Positions 45,564 through 58,080 of a DNA stretch of 64,000 nucleotides are shown here, piece by piece. The notes below the pieces were generated by a model. The model was given only the letters and a program-made list of their open reading frames with translations, made no database searches and was not told the DNA's origin. The DNA lies in assembly GCA_022605405.1 (NCBI GenBank), contig JABYQQ010000005.1:2666001-2730000 (forward strand). Direction: 5' to 3'. The translations under genes were made by a program, and so were the position numbers. Position 1 is the first letter of the stretch. Each line of letters starts with the position of its first letter. The DNA is from Earliella scabrosa. Taxonomy: Eukaryota; Basidiomycota; Agaricomycetes; Polyporales; Polyporaceae.

Positions 45564-46586
45564 GGCTGGGGAGGATGGGTGTGTGCAAGGAGAGCACCGG
45601 GCCGATAACTTTTCGCAGAAGAGTCGTCGTCCCAAAATGGTATCCTAGACGCCCGGTGCCTCGGCGCTCACGTACTCAACGCCACAACAAGTTCATCATG
45701 CTACACTGCACAGCACAGCGGGCGCGTTGATTGATGTGTGGTGAGACCATAGGTCCGACTCCGCATGCTTGGCCTTGAAGGGCCGTTGATTGGCCGGCCT
45801 TAGAATCTGCAAAGTCCAGGTAGCTGTTCCTGTAGTTTCGACATCGGAGGTGGTACACATCGCGATTAACGTTCATTGGAAGAGGCATTGACAAAGATGT
45901 GGCTCAAGACTTTGATCGAGCTCAAGATCACTGGCCCAACCGGTCGCCTTCAGGCTCTATGCCCTCTACACAAGGCGCGGTATGTCATAGAAGACATAAG
46001 CATTGGAAAAGCAGTACCGTGCTCGAGCAGAGACAAAAAGGATACGCCAAAAACCAAAACCGGGTACTAAAACATGTATGCGCTACTTCAATATTCATAA
46101 TACGTTAATGTACTTCCAAGCCTGCTCAACGCATGCGTGCATCCTCCACCGTCGCGGTCGCGGTCGCATCGACCCATCTCCCTCCCACCATCGACCGTGG
46201 GCCGCGGCCGCCCGTACTACATGTACAACATACCGTACATACCGCATACACCCAGAATACGCGTGCGAGTGCAAGTGCAAGTGAGAGGGCGAGTGCGAGC
46301 GCAAGACCGCAACAGACCTGCTACACAGGTACCGGTACGTGGGGGGTACAACATGTACAACAACGCGGCCCAAAAAACCGCGGCCATCTCCCAGAGTCCG
46401 TGTCCATATATGCACGCATACGAGCATCATGGCGCGACCGCCGACGAGCGTGATCCGACGTGTATACGGGGTCCGCCGGCGTCGACCGCATCCCCAGAGC
46501 AACCGCACACCTACCATCCCCGGCTCGGCGTGCTGCTCTATAATAGCCGTCCGCACGCGGCGGACCCAACGCACGAGGGGTATAGC
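45564..46586. other. Intergenic region upstream of the GTPase gene
   Basis: Holds the promoter of the NUG1-like gene and the 3' flank of the Atf1-like gene (both minus). A plus open frame, 46137-46997, is antisense to the bZIP C terminus. No gene is recognised. Confidence 0.45.
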
Positions 46587-48280
46587 CTAGTAGCCATAGC
46601 CCCGCCCGCCGCCGCCGACCATCGCGACTGCGCTCTTGCCTGGTGGTGGAAGGCTCACGTTGACGCTGACCGGTGGTCCTCCTGGTCCGTGGCCGTTGAC
46701 GGAGGACCCGACGCCGACGGGTGCTCCGACAGGCATGCTCCCGCCTGCGCCCGAGACTGGGAGTGGTACTGGCTGGCCGACGGAGGCAGCGCCGACGAGG
46801 GCGGACAGACGCGCGATCTCTTCGCGAGACGCGACGAGGGCAGACGTCAACCGCTCGTTCTCGTTGGTGAGGTATTCCACCTTGGCCTGCAGCTGAGCGA
46901 GCCATGCCTTCTTCCGCTGACGGCACTTGAGCGCAGCTGCGCGGGGGTGTCAGTGAACGCACCGGAAGCGAGATCGGGGGAGGCGGGGTTACCTTGACGG
47001 TTCCTCTCCAAGAAGTTTCTGCGCTTCTCCTCCTCCGTCTCTGGCTTCTTCTGTTGATTGGCACCGCCCTTCTTCCCGTTGGACGTCGGCGGTGGTGACT
47101 GCATCATCATCTCGTCGTCTTCCTCTTCCTCCTCCTCACCAAGGCTCTCAGACCGTCCACGCTTGCCCCGTCCATTCGTGCTGGTGCTCGCGGTGGTGCT
47201 CGAGCGTGTGCGCTTTGCTGGCCCCTTGGCCGCTGGAGGCTGCTGTGCTGCCATCTCGGGGCTCTCGACGACGGGTGAGCCCTCGTACGTGCTCTTGCGC
47301 TTGGTTCCCCGCTTGCCGTTGACGGCCACAGGTCCATTGCCGTTTGTCTGTGCGTTGGCAGCAGCGGCCTTCTCTTGTTGCTCGCGCTTAGTAAGCTCTT
47401 GGTGAGCCTGCGAAAGGAGGAAAAGACCGTTCGTCGAGGCGGAGGCAGCCTCGGCTGCAGAGGTGACGTACGAGCCCGCGTTAGAGTTCTGATTTTCATT
47501 GCGAGGATAGGATGCAGTGTGGGACATGGAGAGCGGGGAGGGATTGGTAGGGGAAGTATTGTGTGCACCGGCTGGGAGGGCACCGGTGATAGCAGAGAGG
47601 GTGTTTGGGGTGATGGTCGCGACATTGGAGAGGGAGGGCGCACCGTTGGAATTCATGAGGTTGAGCCATGCAGCGGTCCCGGGCGATGGAGGGGGGAAGA
47701 CCGAGCCGATGATGGGTGTGAGGCCAGTTCCAGGGGTAAGACCGGTTCGTGGAGTAAGACCAGTTCGGAAGGAGGTGGGGTCGAAGGCTGGAAGGGGCTG
47801 GTCGTTGTTGCTATTCGGCTGGGGGCCGGCGAGCATGGCGGGGGACAGGGGTCCCGACCTGAGCGAGTTGGAGAGGCCTGCGGATGAGAAGCCCCATGCG
47901 TAGGAGGGATCGGAGGGCGAGTTGATGGCGTCTATGGGCGGGAGAGTGGGTTTCGCGTTCTCGTCGCGGTCGTGTGCTTTTGATGGAGGGCGAGAGTCAT
48001 CGTGGGAGGAGTGGGAGGCGGAGGAGCGGGTGGTCGAGTCGGGGCTCTGCTGCTGAGTGCGGAGGGAGGAGTCGTTTGTGGGCGGGCGGGCGAAGGACTG
48101 CTCGAAGGGATTAGGCTCGAGATCAAAGTTGCTACGCTTGGGCTTTGGCGGGGGCCGCTGCTGGTGGGCGGGCTGATGCTCGCGCTGGGCGGGGGGCGGG
48201 GAGGGGTCGTGCTTGTTTGGGATGACGTTGTCGCTGGTGTGGGGGTGGTGTGGGCTGCTGGCGAGGGCTGGAGAGGTCAT
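46587..48280 (-). CDS. atf1: Atf1/Aft1-like bZIP transcription factor
   Basis: Two exons (48280-46993 and 46936-46587) with a 56-nt intron inside the basic region, 545 residues. Residues 51-63 (NFDLEPNPFEQSF) match the N-terminal osmotic-stress/HRA motif of fungal Atf1-type proteins. A degenerate LTPRTGLTPGTGLTP repeat, FPPPSPGTAAW and ITPNTLSAITG fit the HRR region. A Ser/Pro-rich linker and an acidic EEEEEEDDE tract lead to the bZIP. The basic part, RRNFLERNRQ-AALKCRQRKK, crosses the exon junction and is followed by a leucine zipper from about WLAQLQAKVEYL. The factor binds CRE-like TGACGT sites and acts downstream of the stress MAP kinase pathway in related fungi. The start is the Met at 48280; upstream in-frame sequence continues open but looks like leader. 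Confidence 0.9.
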
Positions 48281-48287
48281 GACGTCC
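48280..48287. promoter_or_regulatory. CRE-like half site at the atf1 start codon
   Basis: TGACGTCC on the plus strand overlaps the first base of the start codon region of the bZIP gene. It matches the ATF/CREB core TGACGT. Confidence 0.3.
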
Positions 48288-51200
48288 GTCTCGTTGGAGG
48301 AAGCTGTTCGGGAGAGGATGACGACGAGAGCAGAGTTGCGTGAAGTCACCAATTCCCCCCTGATCCTAATGACGAACGCTGACGTCGTTATGTACACCAG
48401 AACATCAGCGGAGTCCAAACCCTCTTCTGAAAAAGACCCCGGCCACCCCCCGCCTCCGGGGTCCCCCTCCCGAAACAACGTCATGGTGGAGTAGGTTCTG
48501 TCCCCGTCCCTCTCTCCTCGAGCTCGCTCCGCCCGCCCCTCCGACTCCCAGCCCAGGCCCCCGCCCGCTGCGCCCGACGATGCCCGACGCGCACAGCTCC
48601 TGCCAGTGCCCCGCCCCGCCCCCTCCCCGCCGTCCGCGCCCGTCGCGTTCGCCTTTGGCCCAGGCCGCGTTCTTCTCTCTTTGCTCGTTCTCGCTCCCCT
48701 CCATTGATGAGAACAGTCAATTTTGACCGTTCGGCCTATCTTCTCACCGCCGCGCCTCGCGTGATCGAGTCTAGCCCGCTCTCCTCCTTTTGCCCTTTCG
48801 CCCCAGCGCGAATGTTTCGGCATCTTCCCCTCCCGTCTCGTCTCTTGCCCTCTCTTTGCCACCAGCAGCTCGCCATCGCTCCTTTCCGTCGCCCGTGTGT
48901 CTTTCTCCTCTCCTCTCTTTCCATCCGAATCTTCGTCCCCGGCCGCGAGGCCATCCTGCCCCATCGATCCTCCTCTGTTGATCCGCTGCGTCCCCCATGA
49001 CCATCCTCCGCTTCCGTCTCCCCGCCTCTCCGCCCTCCTCGTCCTTCGCAACCAGCTCCCCGCCCATCGCGACATTGCCCACCCATGTACACCACTCACG
49101 TAAGCCCTCAGCTTGTCAACAATCGCCTTCTCGTTCCACCCACGGCCGTCTGCAGATAATAGCGAGCCCTGGGCCCCGCAGCGCGTCTCCTCTTTCCCTG
49201 TGCCTGTTACAGACGTACGCTCTCATGTACCGTACATGTACATCAGATTCCCTGCATGCAGGACATGTCACAACCCTCCCTCGCTCGGTGCCTGTTCATT
49301 CGCCTATCTGCCACCCGCGTTCCTCGCGCCTTCGCGCGCCCTCGGCAAGCTTAACCACACTCTGATCGTACGTCTGACCCGCCTGGCTTGCTAATCGCAA
49401 CATCGCTCCAGCTCCCGGCGCACACATGTGTCATCCTACGTCCCCACAACGCATACACATCCTGTCGTCATCGACGCAAAGCCGTGTCCTCAACTGCACT
49501 ACGCACTGTCTGCTTGCGCATTCAGCGAAGCCCGCGAACGGCGAAGCCAGCGCGGGTGCGGCCACGGCCAGCGAAGCACTTCACTATGAGTACTCAGCAC
49601 GCTGCCGCGCCGCAGCGTGCACGCCCACCATGAGCACGATCACCCGCTCCCAGCCTCGCACGAGCCGAGTGCTTCGCCCATTCATTCCCAGGCGCGCCCC
49701 TCGTCAAACTTACGCGTTCGTACGCCTGCCCATGGGAACTCCGCCGTGCGCCTTCTCGTTCCTGACTGGCTCCATCTGCGGGCCACGTTCGCCCGAGCCT
49801 GCTCCACCTCGTGAATAAGCACCTCTGCAAACGGTGCTCGAGCAGAGCTCGAGCTGCATATCGCGGTCGGCGCCTGCGTAGATCCGTCGTCGGCGTGCGC
49901 GGATGGGGAGAGCTCGAGGTCAAGGAGGCCGAGCCTGGGAGCCTGGGCCCTCGCTCTCGGGGGCGTTCTATCGCCTCGGATGGACGTGCGCGAAATGTGC
50001 GAACCGCGAGCTTCCGGACGTCCGTCCGTCGTCTTCGGCATTCCCATCGCGGCCTCCAGCTGCAATAAGTAGGCTGCAGATTTGCCATCTCTATCTCTAT
50101 CGCCGAACGCAGAACGCAGAAGCTCGAGCCCGCGTACGCATGGTGTGGAGCAGAACCGCTGTCCGTCCTTTGTGCTAACTATATGTGCCCGCTCGTCTCC
50201 CATGTCCGCATCCATGTATGTAGGCCAGCTGGACGAGGCTCGAGCACGCGGGCGGCGCGAGCTGGACCTGGTCGGGCGGGCAGCGCGTGGCGGCGGTTTC
50301 GATCTCAGCGGCGGCCATGCTATCTCAGTCTGTCCACAGGGCACACTATGACGCGATACGTGCTATCGGCTAAATTAGACGTCCCTCGCAGAAGCTCTCC
50401 CACCCGCCTCATGTTCGTGTTCCCGCTGTCGCCCAATCCGCGCCCGTGACTTTGCGTGCGCACTTGCGCTCCCGGAGGCCCGCAAAATCAGAGCATGGGC
50501 AGCAGCCCTGAACTGTTGGACACGTCGCGCTGTGTGCATGATTTTTGGATCAGTACGTACGTATGTACGATGCGGCGGGACTAGCGCGATCGACGCGTGC
50601 GTGCGAACGCGCGCTGCGAAAGTCTGTGAACGCTGTTCCACCGTCCACGTGTCGGGGCGCATTCCGCGCAGAACGTTCCGCCCTTCTGTTCCAAGAACGA
50701 GTGCTATATGTGGTGTTGTCGTTCTCCCACCTCCTGTTCAGCTAGTTCTGTGCTTATTCCGGCCTCTTATCAGCCTTTGCCGCACCAGTGCGAGCGGACT
50801 GTACTGCTCGGTACTCAAAAGTTAAAGCTTGCTCAGTACTAGTACTCGGTGCTGGCACTCCGCGCTGCAAACCTTAGCCTGAGGCTCGGAATTCGAACTT
50901 CGAAGGCTGCTGACATCGCTCGTTCTCGTGGGAGGATTTTCATTGAAGTCGAGAGTCCCGTATACGTACGTACCAGAGAGAACCTGCTACGAGTAGCTCA
51001 AAAGACCCACCGGCACAGCCTGCTATCGTCCAATCCTCCCTTGAGGAAGCCCGCGCTCGGGGGGGCGCGGCTCCCAGACAAATTGATCCTAGAGGCTAAT
51101 CGACAGATTGCAATGGATGGGCGGGATGGCGGGTGCGGTGGGTACCTAGGTCCTCCTCGGGCTCGTCATGGTCCTTCCGCACGCGCGCCGACATACTTAC

Positions 51201-54200
51201 TACATACTTATGTTGGTGGCGCGACGGGACGGACTTCGGAGCGCCCACAAGCCCCGGACCCGCGAAGCCTGTTCGAGGCGCACCGTGACGAATTCTGTCA
51301 AATGCCCGACCGTGTATAGATCGCAATTTTGTGGAAGCTGCAAGTTCCGGCCCCATTCCACCTGTCTCTCGGTCAGGTCGAAGAAGCCAGCTGGCAAGAG
51401 TCTTCCGAGCAACTGCCAGCTGCAGGTTGTGGTGTCGAAGTTTTGCCCGCGCCCGAGGTCCGAAGTGAAGCAGCAAGCATGGATCTTCGTCAGGTCCGGT
51501 CACGGCAGAGCCGCCCATCTCGAGCTCGGACCCTGTACCAAGTATGCACTGGCATGTAGGCGTCAGGCTCTTCGACGCACCGGAGGGTCCAGGCGCACAT
51601 ACAACATACATGTGTACACGTCCACACCTGGTGATCATGATCAGCATCTGGTGCCCGAAATAGGGCACGGCGCGTGCTAAAACCATATCTCTCCTAATCT
51701 TCGCCTTGCGTGCAGTGCGTGTGTCTGGCCCCGGCGCAGGCGGCAAGGCTGAGGATCGTCCGTTCGAGCAGATCCGTGCGCAGCGGGTACTAGTGGGTCG
51801 GGTCGGGACTCGGCCCTACTAGTTGTGGTCGCGTCGTGTGGCTGGCGGCGTGAGGCGTCCGTCAAAGTCGGAGTGGGTAGTCCTATGCCACTGGGTGAGT
51901 GCTGTGCGTGGCCGCGCGATCGTACGTACCACACGTCAGTGTGTGACGCCCGCGGCCCGACGTCGGGAACGTCAACGTCAGCCGCGCTCCCGTAAGGGCT
52001 GGAAGCAAACGTTGAGCGCTTGAGCGCTGAGCGTGGACGTGTGCGGGGAAGCGAGGCTGGCGGGCCCCGCGGCTCGCCCTGGAGGACGCGGGGGACGTTG
52101 GGCAGGTTCCGTGACGATCTTGCGTGTCCGGTCCCACGTCTGGATGGCCGCGTTATGACTCTGAGTGCGGGCGACGGTTTGTCTTTCCAGGTTTCGGGCA
52201 TGCCGCATCGCACCACCACACTGCTGCGGCGCGTGTGTTGTATGTCTCGCTGGGATCCTTCATGTGCAAGCTTGAAGAGAGTGTCATCAGCAAGGTGACG
52301 CCGAAAACATGAAGTGGACTATGACCCGTACCGACAGTGTCTGCTCGTGCGAGCTGTGACTCAGTACTCAGGTGTGGCACTTCAGTCTGTGCGCAGTTCC
52401 CCGAGATGCGAAGCTCGGGATGTGATCTGCGCTGCTGAACGGAGAGCTGGACTGTGTTGCTCCCCATGCCTGGCGAATAAGGCGGGCCTCGACCGCGATC
52501 CATGAAGCCCGCTGCGATTCCGCTCCCGGAGATGCTCGCTGCGGAACGCCAGGAATGGTCGTGCCACTGTCGGACGTCGAGAGTCCGTACGTCGGACCTC
52601 GGTTGCAGTGCCACCGGCGGCTGTACGGCAGTCAGCGTACGATCCCGGTGGCAATGTCATTGTCGATGGCATCCGTGAGCACTCACCGAGGCCGAGTCTA
52701 GAACGCGGCGGTTGAGGTACTTGCGTGCGATGCTTAGACTACACTGACTGCACCCCGCGCGGGGGCTGTGGTATCGTTCTTCGTGGCGAGACTCAGACGT
52801 CGCGATCCGTTTGGCTCTCCTCTTCGATGTATCATGGGCCTTGTCCGAAGCAGGTAACGTGCATCACCATGCAGCCTAGGCCCTCGCCTCCCGCGACGGT
52901 ACGCACTGGGTCCGCACCAGAGCGCCCAGTACTACCAGCAGAGCGCGGTGCACTTCGGCCGACCGACCGACGCCTGTCCCTCACTTCTCCCGCAATGTCG
53001 ACTTTGGGTCCGACGTGCCCTATGTAGCGCACCCACGATGACGAGTCCGGGACATCGGCAAACATCAGACATGCATGGGCGTTCGGTATTTGAAAGCATG
53101 TCGCGTCTGTAGACGGCATCGGCGTCAGGTCTTTGGAACCAGCATGGTTAGGCTGCGCGCCGTGCGTGTAGTACTGCCGCCCTCCTGGAGCCCGAGGCCG
53201 TGCAGGCGTTGGGTGCGCTCGAGTCGTCTGGGATGGCACTCACGAGACGTAACCCGACCAGCGGCACAGTAGAGCTCGGATCGGAACCCCTGCAGCTCGA
53301 GCGAAAACATTCCTAGTCTTGCCTCGATCCCAGATCCCCGCCTTCTGCGCACAATGAGCGGACTCGTCGCGTAGGTGCTTCTGTCACTGTGCCAAGTCGC
53401 CGGACGAGGGTAGAGCGGGACTCGGGCTCGTGGGGGAGGGGGGAGGCGATGCGATGGGGCAAGGCACACGCGCCAGCACGGTCGGGCCCGCGTGCGTGCC
53501 CAGTGCGGTATATTGAACTTTGACTGAGTTGCCGTACTCGGTTCCCAAGCGTGGTACGAGATTAGACCGGGGTCAGACGGGCGATCAGCAGGCCCGCCCG
53601 CTCATCCTCCGCGGGACGATGCGGCGCGGCGCGGTCATTGGCTGTCGCGTTTGGTGCGTGCACGTTTGCGGAGGCTCGGAGAGATTTTGCGCGGGGTGTG
53701 CGGAGATGCGGGGGCGGGCGCCCGATGCATATCGAGGATAGGTGTCGGACGGTTGGACGTTGGACGTTGAGCGCGGGAAACGGACCCGGGCGTGGCGGTT
53801 CGCTGCGGGATGTCGGCGCGGGGTGTCTTCGCACGTTCGGCATGTGGGGGAGGGTGCTACCGAGCGTGCGGTAGATACTCCCCGCTGTGAACGCCGTGCG
53901 TAGTTAGGATTTAGAAGCTTGCGCTGGGACCTGGGTCGAGGGCCTGGAGTTTGTGCTCGCCGTGCGGTCTTGAGGCTGAGTACGTGACCTGACGGTGAGC
54001 GCAGAGGAAGTACTTTCACACTGTCGCGGAGGAGGATGGGATCCTCGGTCGTAGAAGAACAGAATGCGCGGACATTGAGCGTGCTCCGTCAGGATGTGCG
54101 CCACTTGGTACGAAGAAGCTGGTCCGCCCCGCAGTGGCCGGATGTTGTGAGGATCAGAAGTGAAGATGTGGGACGAACTCACACTATATTCGAGGAATGG

Positions 54201-55135
54201 ACGTTTCACCCGGAGAGGATTCGTCACGAGGGTGCATCCTGGAGCAGGGTGGTACGAGTTCAGATAATGTCGAAGGAGGGTAGGTTAAGATTGCGAGGTC
54301 GAGATAAAGGTGGTGTGATCTGCAGCCGCTTAGAGGAGCAGCCTCGCGGGATGTAGGTCGTGCCTCACCGGTGTTTTATTTGTGTCCGCCCACAATGACG
54401 CGTGTATGAGCGTGTATGTCGTTCGACATCCGGGAAGACAACTCAAGATGGATTAGAAGATCTTCGGTGGGGTGACGTCAGTGTTGCAGATCTGAAGCTT
54501 GATGAGCGAGATATGTAGTTCTGTAGGTTTATAGTCATCCAATGAGGCAGCAGAGTATCGGCGGGATTCGGCGGTTGGCTTACGTTCTGGACGAGTTGAT
54601 GTTACGTTTCCACTTGCAGAAACATGCGTGAGGAGGACCAGTCCGGTTGAGTCGTATGCTCAACCAGTCTGGCAAAAGGTGATTTCATGAGGTGAAAACG
54701 GGACCAACGGGTGATTAGTAGGGTCAATTGCGATGGCATGCCATGGCACGAAATACTTATACTTAGTACGTACCGAACAGTCAACAATCTCCACAGACAC
54801 GAAAGTGCAATGTTCTGACCTGGGCGCACATTGCCATCTGGTTCCATGAGGTGACACGTAGTACGCTGCTGGTAGAAGATATGGGCGACGGACTTGTAGC
54901 GGTTATGCAAGTTGAGTCGAACTTGCGCATCATCCACAGTCTGTGGCAGTGCAATGACGACAATGAGCATGGTATGTAAGCGCCGAGCAGTCCAAGAGGT
55001 CGCACCCCTCGCAGTGCGTGCCATGATCCCGGCGGAAGAACGGCATGCTCTCACAAGAACTACCTCGCTCGCTGACCTGAGCAGCGCGGAGCTCCTTCCC
55101 TCCGCCGCGTCGACGACCAGCTACAGACGTCTACA
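48281..55135. other. Gene-poor GC-rich region of about 6.9 kb
   Basis: The first few hundred bases are the likely leader and promoter of the Atf1-like gene. The rest contains many overlapping open frames on all strands (for example 49682-50344 minus, 51096-51746 minus, 51168-51680 plus, 52832-53239 minus), as expected for GC-rich noncoding DNA. None has a recognisable domain, signal peptide or exon structure. A minus-strand frame at 54602-55054 contains TVDDAQVRLNLHNRYKSVAH, which may be an unrecognised exon. I found no long terminal repeats or transposase motifs. Confidence 0.45.
48380..48387. promoter_or_regulatory. CRE-like site upstream of atf1
   Basis: TGACGTCG, seven of eight bases of the palindromic CRE TGACGTCA, lies about 100 nt upstream of the start codon of the Atf1-like gene. 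Possible autoregulatory site; functional only by inference. Confidence 0.35.
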
Positions 55136-56635
55136 ATGTACTGCTCTGCAGCGACGATCTTCAGCCTACTGTTCACTGTCTTGGTAGCCATGGGCGAAAC
55201 AACTGCGCAACAACTCAACGCCGCACGCGTTCTCGTCTACTCCGCAACTCGCGGGTTCCGCCACGACTCCATTCCAACGGCAGTCGACGCGCTGCTCCAG
55301 GCGGGTCCGTCGAGGCGCATCGCGTTTGACCATACGGAGGATCAGACGTGGTTCACGGATGACAGGCTCGCTCAGTATGATGCAGTGCTGTTCTTGAGCA
55401 ACACGGGCGAAGGTGAGCAGGCTCTCATATTCTGTCCATGAATGCACCAAGCAAACCTCGACGGATCTCAGTGCTCGACGACGGTGGGAAGGCGGCACTC
55501 CAAAAGTACCTGGACCTCGGAGGCAACTTTGTTGCGATACATTCCGCGTCTGACGCGCTCGTTAACACGACGTTCTTCGTGAACGAAGTCGGTCAGTGCA
55601 GTGAATTCACATACTTTGAGATTGGGCTTACATTCATGTAGGTGCGAGGTTTGACTACCACCCAGAGATCCAGAACGCGGTGAGCGTGCAACGGCTGCCG
55701 TGCATGAAACACAACTGGACTGAGCGAAGACATTAGAGCGTCAACGTCGTGGGCCCTCCTCACCCAAGCACGTCCGACCTCCCACAGGTGTGGCAGGTTC
55801 GCGACGAGATGTGCGCCTCGTCAATGTATACATAGCGTTGCGCGTCCGTATTGACATCTGCGCTTCGTTAGGTACAACTTCAAGTCGGACCCTCGCAGCA
55901 TCGGTGCGGTGGTTGTGTTGTCGGCAGATGAGTCCAGCTATGAAGGTGAGTCCACTCTCATCCTAACCTTCTATGAGGCATCAAGGGTGCTCATATATAT
56001 GTTGCTCCCCCCGCTTAGATCCCGGTCCACGAAAGTTCGATCAAGGAGAGCCTCATCCTACTGGTACCTCTCTCACTCTCTCACTCGACGACCCACCATG
56101 ACACTGACATTGACACCCGACGAATGCAGCTTGGTTCCAGGAGCACGGGGCTGGGACCGAGGCTGGCGCGGCCGCCGGTCGCAGCTTCTACACCTCGCTC
56201 GGACACCTGAACGAGACATGGCAGGTCGGTCCAACGGTCTCTTCGTTTGCACCCGTTCCCGGTCTGACTCCGGAACCTCTGACGCACGCACTGTGTCGAT
56301 TTGTAGGACTCTGTGTTCCTCGGCCACGTTATGGGCGGTATTCAGTGGGCGTTGCAGTCGAACACGACCCGCGCGTTCAATTCGGAGGGCAAGGTCGGCA
56401 ACGCCCTCGCCGACTCTGACTCGCAGTCGTCCGCAAGTCCTTCCGGCACTTCTTCCATTACAAGGCAAGTCCTCCATGCGGCCTGTATAGTTAAGCCCTC
56501 GACGACGAGCACTGACAATGCATTGCATTTAGTCCGTCGGAGGCTCCTAACGCAAGTAGCCATGCCTGGGCGGGTAACACGGGACTCTTCACACTTGCGG
56601 CGGTATTGATTGCTGTGTTCCTGTCCGCGTTGTAA
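55136..56635 (+). CDS. ThuA-like domain protein, secreted or GPI-anchored
   Basis: Multi-exon gene. Exon 1 (55136-55412) starts with a signal peptide (MYCSAATIFSLLFTVLVAMG...) followed by ARVLVYSATRGFRHDSIPTA, the usual ThuA opening. Later exons give DQTWFTDDRLAQYDAVLFLS, DDGGKAALQKYLDLGGNFVA, IHSASDALVNTTFF and RFDYHPEIQNA. They continue with WFQEHGAGTEAGAAAGRSFY, YTSLGHLNETW and FLGHVMGGIQWAL. ThuA-like proteins have a class I glutamine amidotransferase-like flavodoxin fold and are linked to sugar metabolism in bacteria. The fungal secreted forms have no proven reaction. The C terminus is Ser-rich and ends in a hydrophobic stretch (LFTLAAVLIAVFLSAL) like a GPI-attachment signal, so cell-surface anchoring is likely. 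Exon limits between 55630 and 56460 are approximate. Confidence 0.85.
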
Positions 56636-57104
56636 TTGTCAGATCTATACCTATGTACTTTTGCGCACATGTTCGGTGGATGATGATGCTGCGTTCCCCA
56701 GCCTTTATTCTGCGTCTTTCCTCTACATAGCCTTACCAAGAAGTTGTAGCGAATGGAGAGCGATTTTTCTTTCGTGTGCTTCACTTCAGAGACCTTTCGT
56801 CGAACAAAGTACGAACACGCAGAGTCTCTGACGACAGTACCTTGCGGTACAATCGCCGAACATTACCGGAAGCAGCTGCACAGTATGGGGTTGGCATGGG
56901 CTATAGAGAGCATGTAAACCGTACAAGGGCCATACAGGGATGAGTAAAGATGCAAGTAAACATAACAATCGTGGAGAGTGCGACCCTGTTCGCATGCATG
57001 TAGTTCGTACTGCCAGCCAAACCCCCACGCAGGACTGACTGCTGACTGCGCTCGCCGTCTCTGCTGCACGCCATCGACTGCACGCCGATTTTGGAGGCGA
57101 GGGT
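56636..57104. other. Convergent 3' spacer
   Basis: Between the ThuA-like gene (plus) and eL18 (minus). AT-richer; contains only likely 3' untranslated regions. Confidence 0.5.
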
Positions 57105-57897
57105 TTATACCTTGAAGCCACGCGACTTTCGGCGACCACGAGCGCGCTCGAACTGAACAGAAACGTAAGTCGCTCGAACGTGTAGACGCAGAGCAAACGC
57201 CCACGTACTTTGCGGCCCTTGGAGGTGGTGTACGGCTTCTTGTGCTTGTGAGGACCCATGCCGAAGTGCTTGACGGCCTCACGGGTGTTCCTCTTGCCGC
57301 GGAGCAAGATGGTGTTCGAACCAGTGGGCGCACGAAGGGCAAGCTGGTCGAGGGTGAGGACCTCACCGCCGGCCTTCAGGATGCGCTCCTTGGCGGCAGT
57401 GGTGAACCGGAGGGCGGCGATCGAGAGCTTGGGAACCTCAAGCAGACGGACGTCATCCGTGACGGTGCCGATGGTGACAATGACCTTGGAGTCACGGTCG
57501 GGCGCACTCTGCGTCTCCTTGACGATGCGGGAAAGGGAGATGGGGGGACGGTTGGTCTTGGAGAGGAAAAGACGGTGGAGGATTGTCTAAGCGACAGAAC
57601 GCGTTAAGTTCACTTCACCTGCGATTCCAAAACCACAACACAAAATGACCTTGTTGAAAGCGGAGTCCGTGCGCCTGGCGAGGAAACGGTACAGCTACGG
57701 AACACATGAGAGAACGTCACAAATCAACGAGGCGGAATGAGCGTACCTTGACCAGCAAGAGCAGGTAGGGATCCTCGCTCTTGGGGGCGGTACGGTTGCC
57801 CTTCTTGACGTGGTGCTTTTTGATGTCGATACCCTAGAAGCAGAGATAGCGTTCATACGATGTGAGAGGACGTCGAGCAGCGCGGCGAGCTCACCAT
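57105..57897 (-). CDS. rpl18: 60S ribosomal protein eL18
   Basis: Five exons (57897-57895, 57833-57747, 57694-57650, 57586-57209, 57152-57105) give 186 residues, the expected length. Exon 1 is the ATG alone. The protein begins [20 protein letters not shown] and contains [70 protein letters not shown] and [14 protein letters not shown], ending [14 protein letters not shown]. It is a universally conserved structural protein of the large ribosomal subunit. It is divergent to the Tra2-like gene, with 183 bp between start codons. Intron-rich ribosomal protein genes with very early introns are usual in basidiomycetes. Confidence 0.97.
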
Positions 57898-58080
57898 CTT
57901 GCTCTTGCCGGTATTTGCGGGTCGGGGTCGTCTGTCTACACACACTAGCGTCCGCGGGGGCAAGCGGTGGCTGAGAACTGTACATGACCTCCAGATAAGG
58001 TTTAGCGCTCGTCGCGGACTTTGAATGTGCATGACTAGGCCGCCAAACAAGCGCAAACCCCCCTGCAAAACCCAACTACC
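57898..58080. promoter_or_regulatory. Bidirectional promoter region, eL18 / Tra2-like
   Basis: Only 183 bp separate the two ATG codons of the divergent genes, so both core promoters and leaders must lie here. No TATA box is obvious on either side. Confidence 0.6.

Noticed and set aside
46137..46997. 286-codon plus-strand open frame
   Set aside because: It is antisense to the bZIP C terminus and has low-complexity composition.
46847..49099. 750-codon open frame as one exon of the bZIP gene
   Set aside because: Its 3' end reads through the intron inside the basic region, and its 5' third is an Arg/Gly-rich leader without Atf1 character; the Met at 48280 is the likely start.
51096..51746. 216-codon minus open frame
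   Set aside because: A 170-codon plus frame overlaps it, and neither shows domains, introns or biased composition; typical of GC-rich noncoding DNA.
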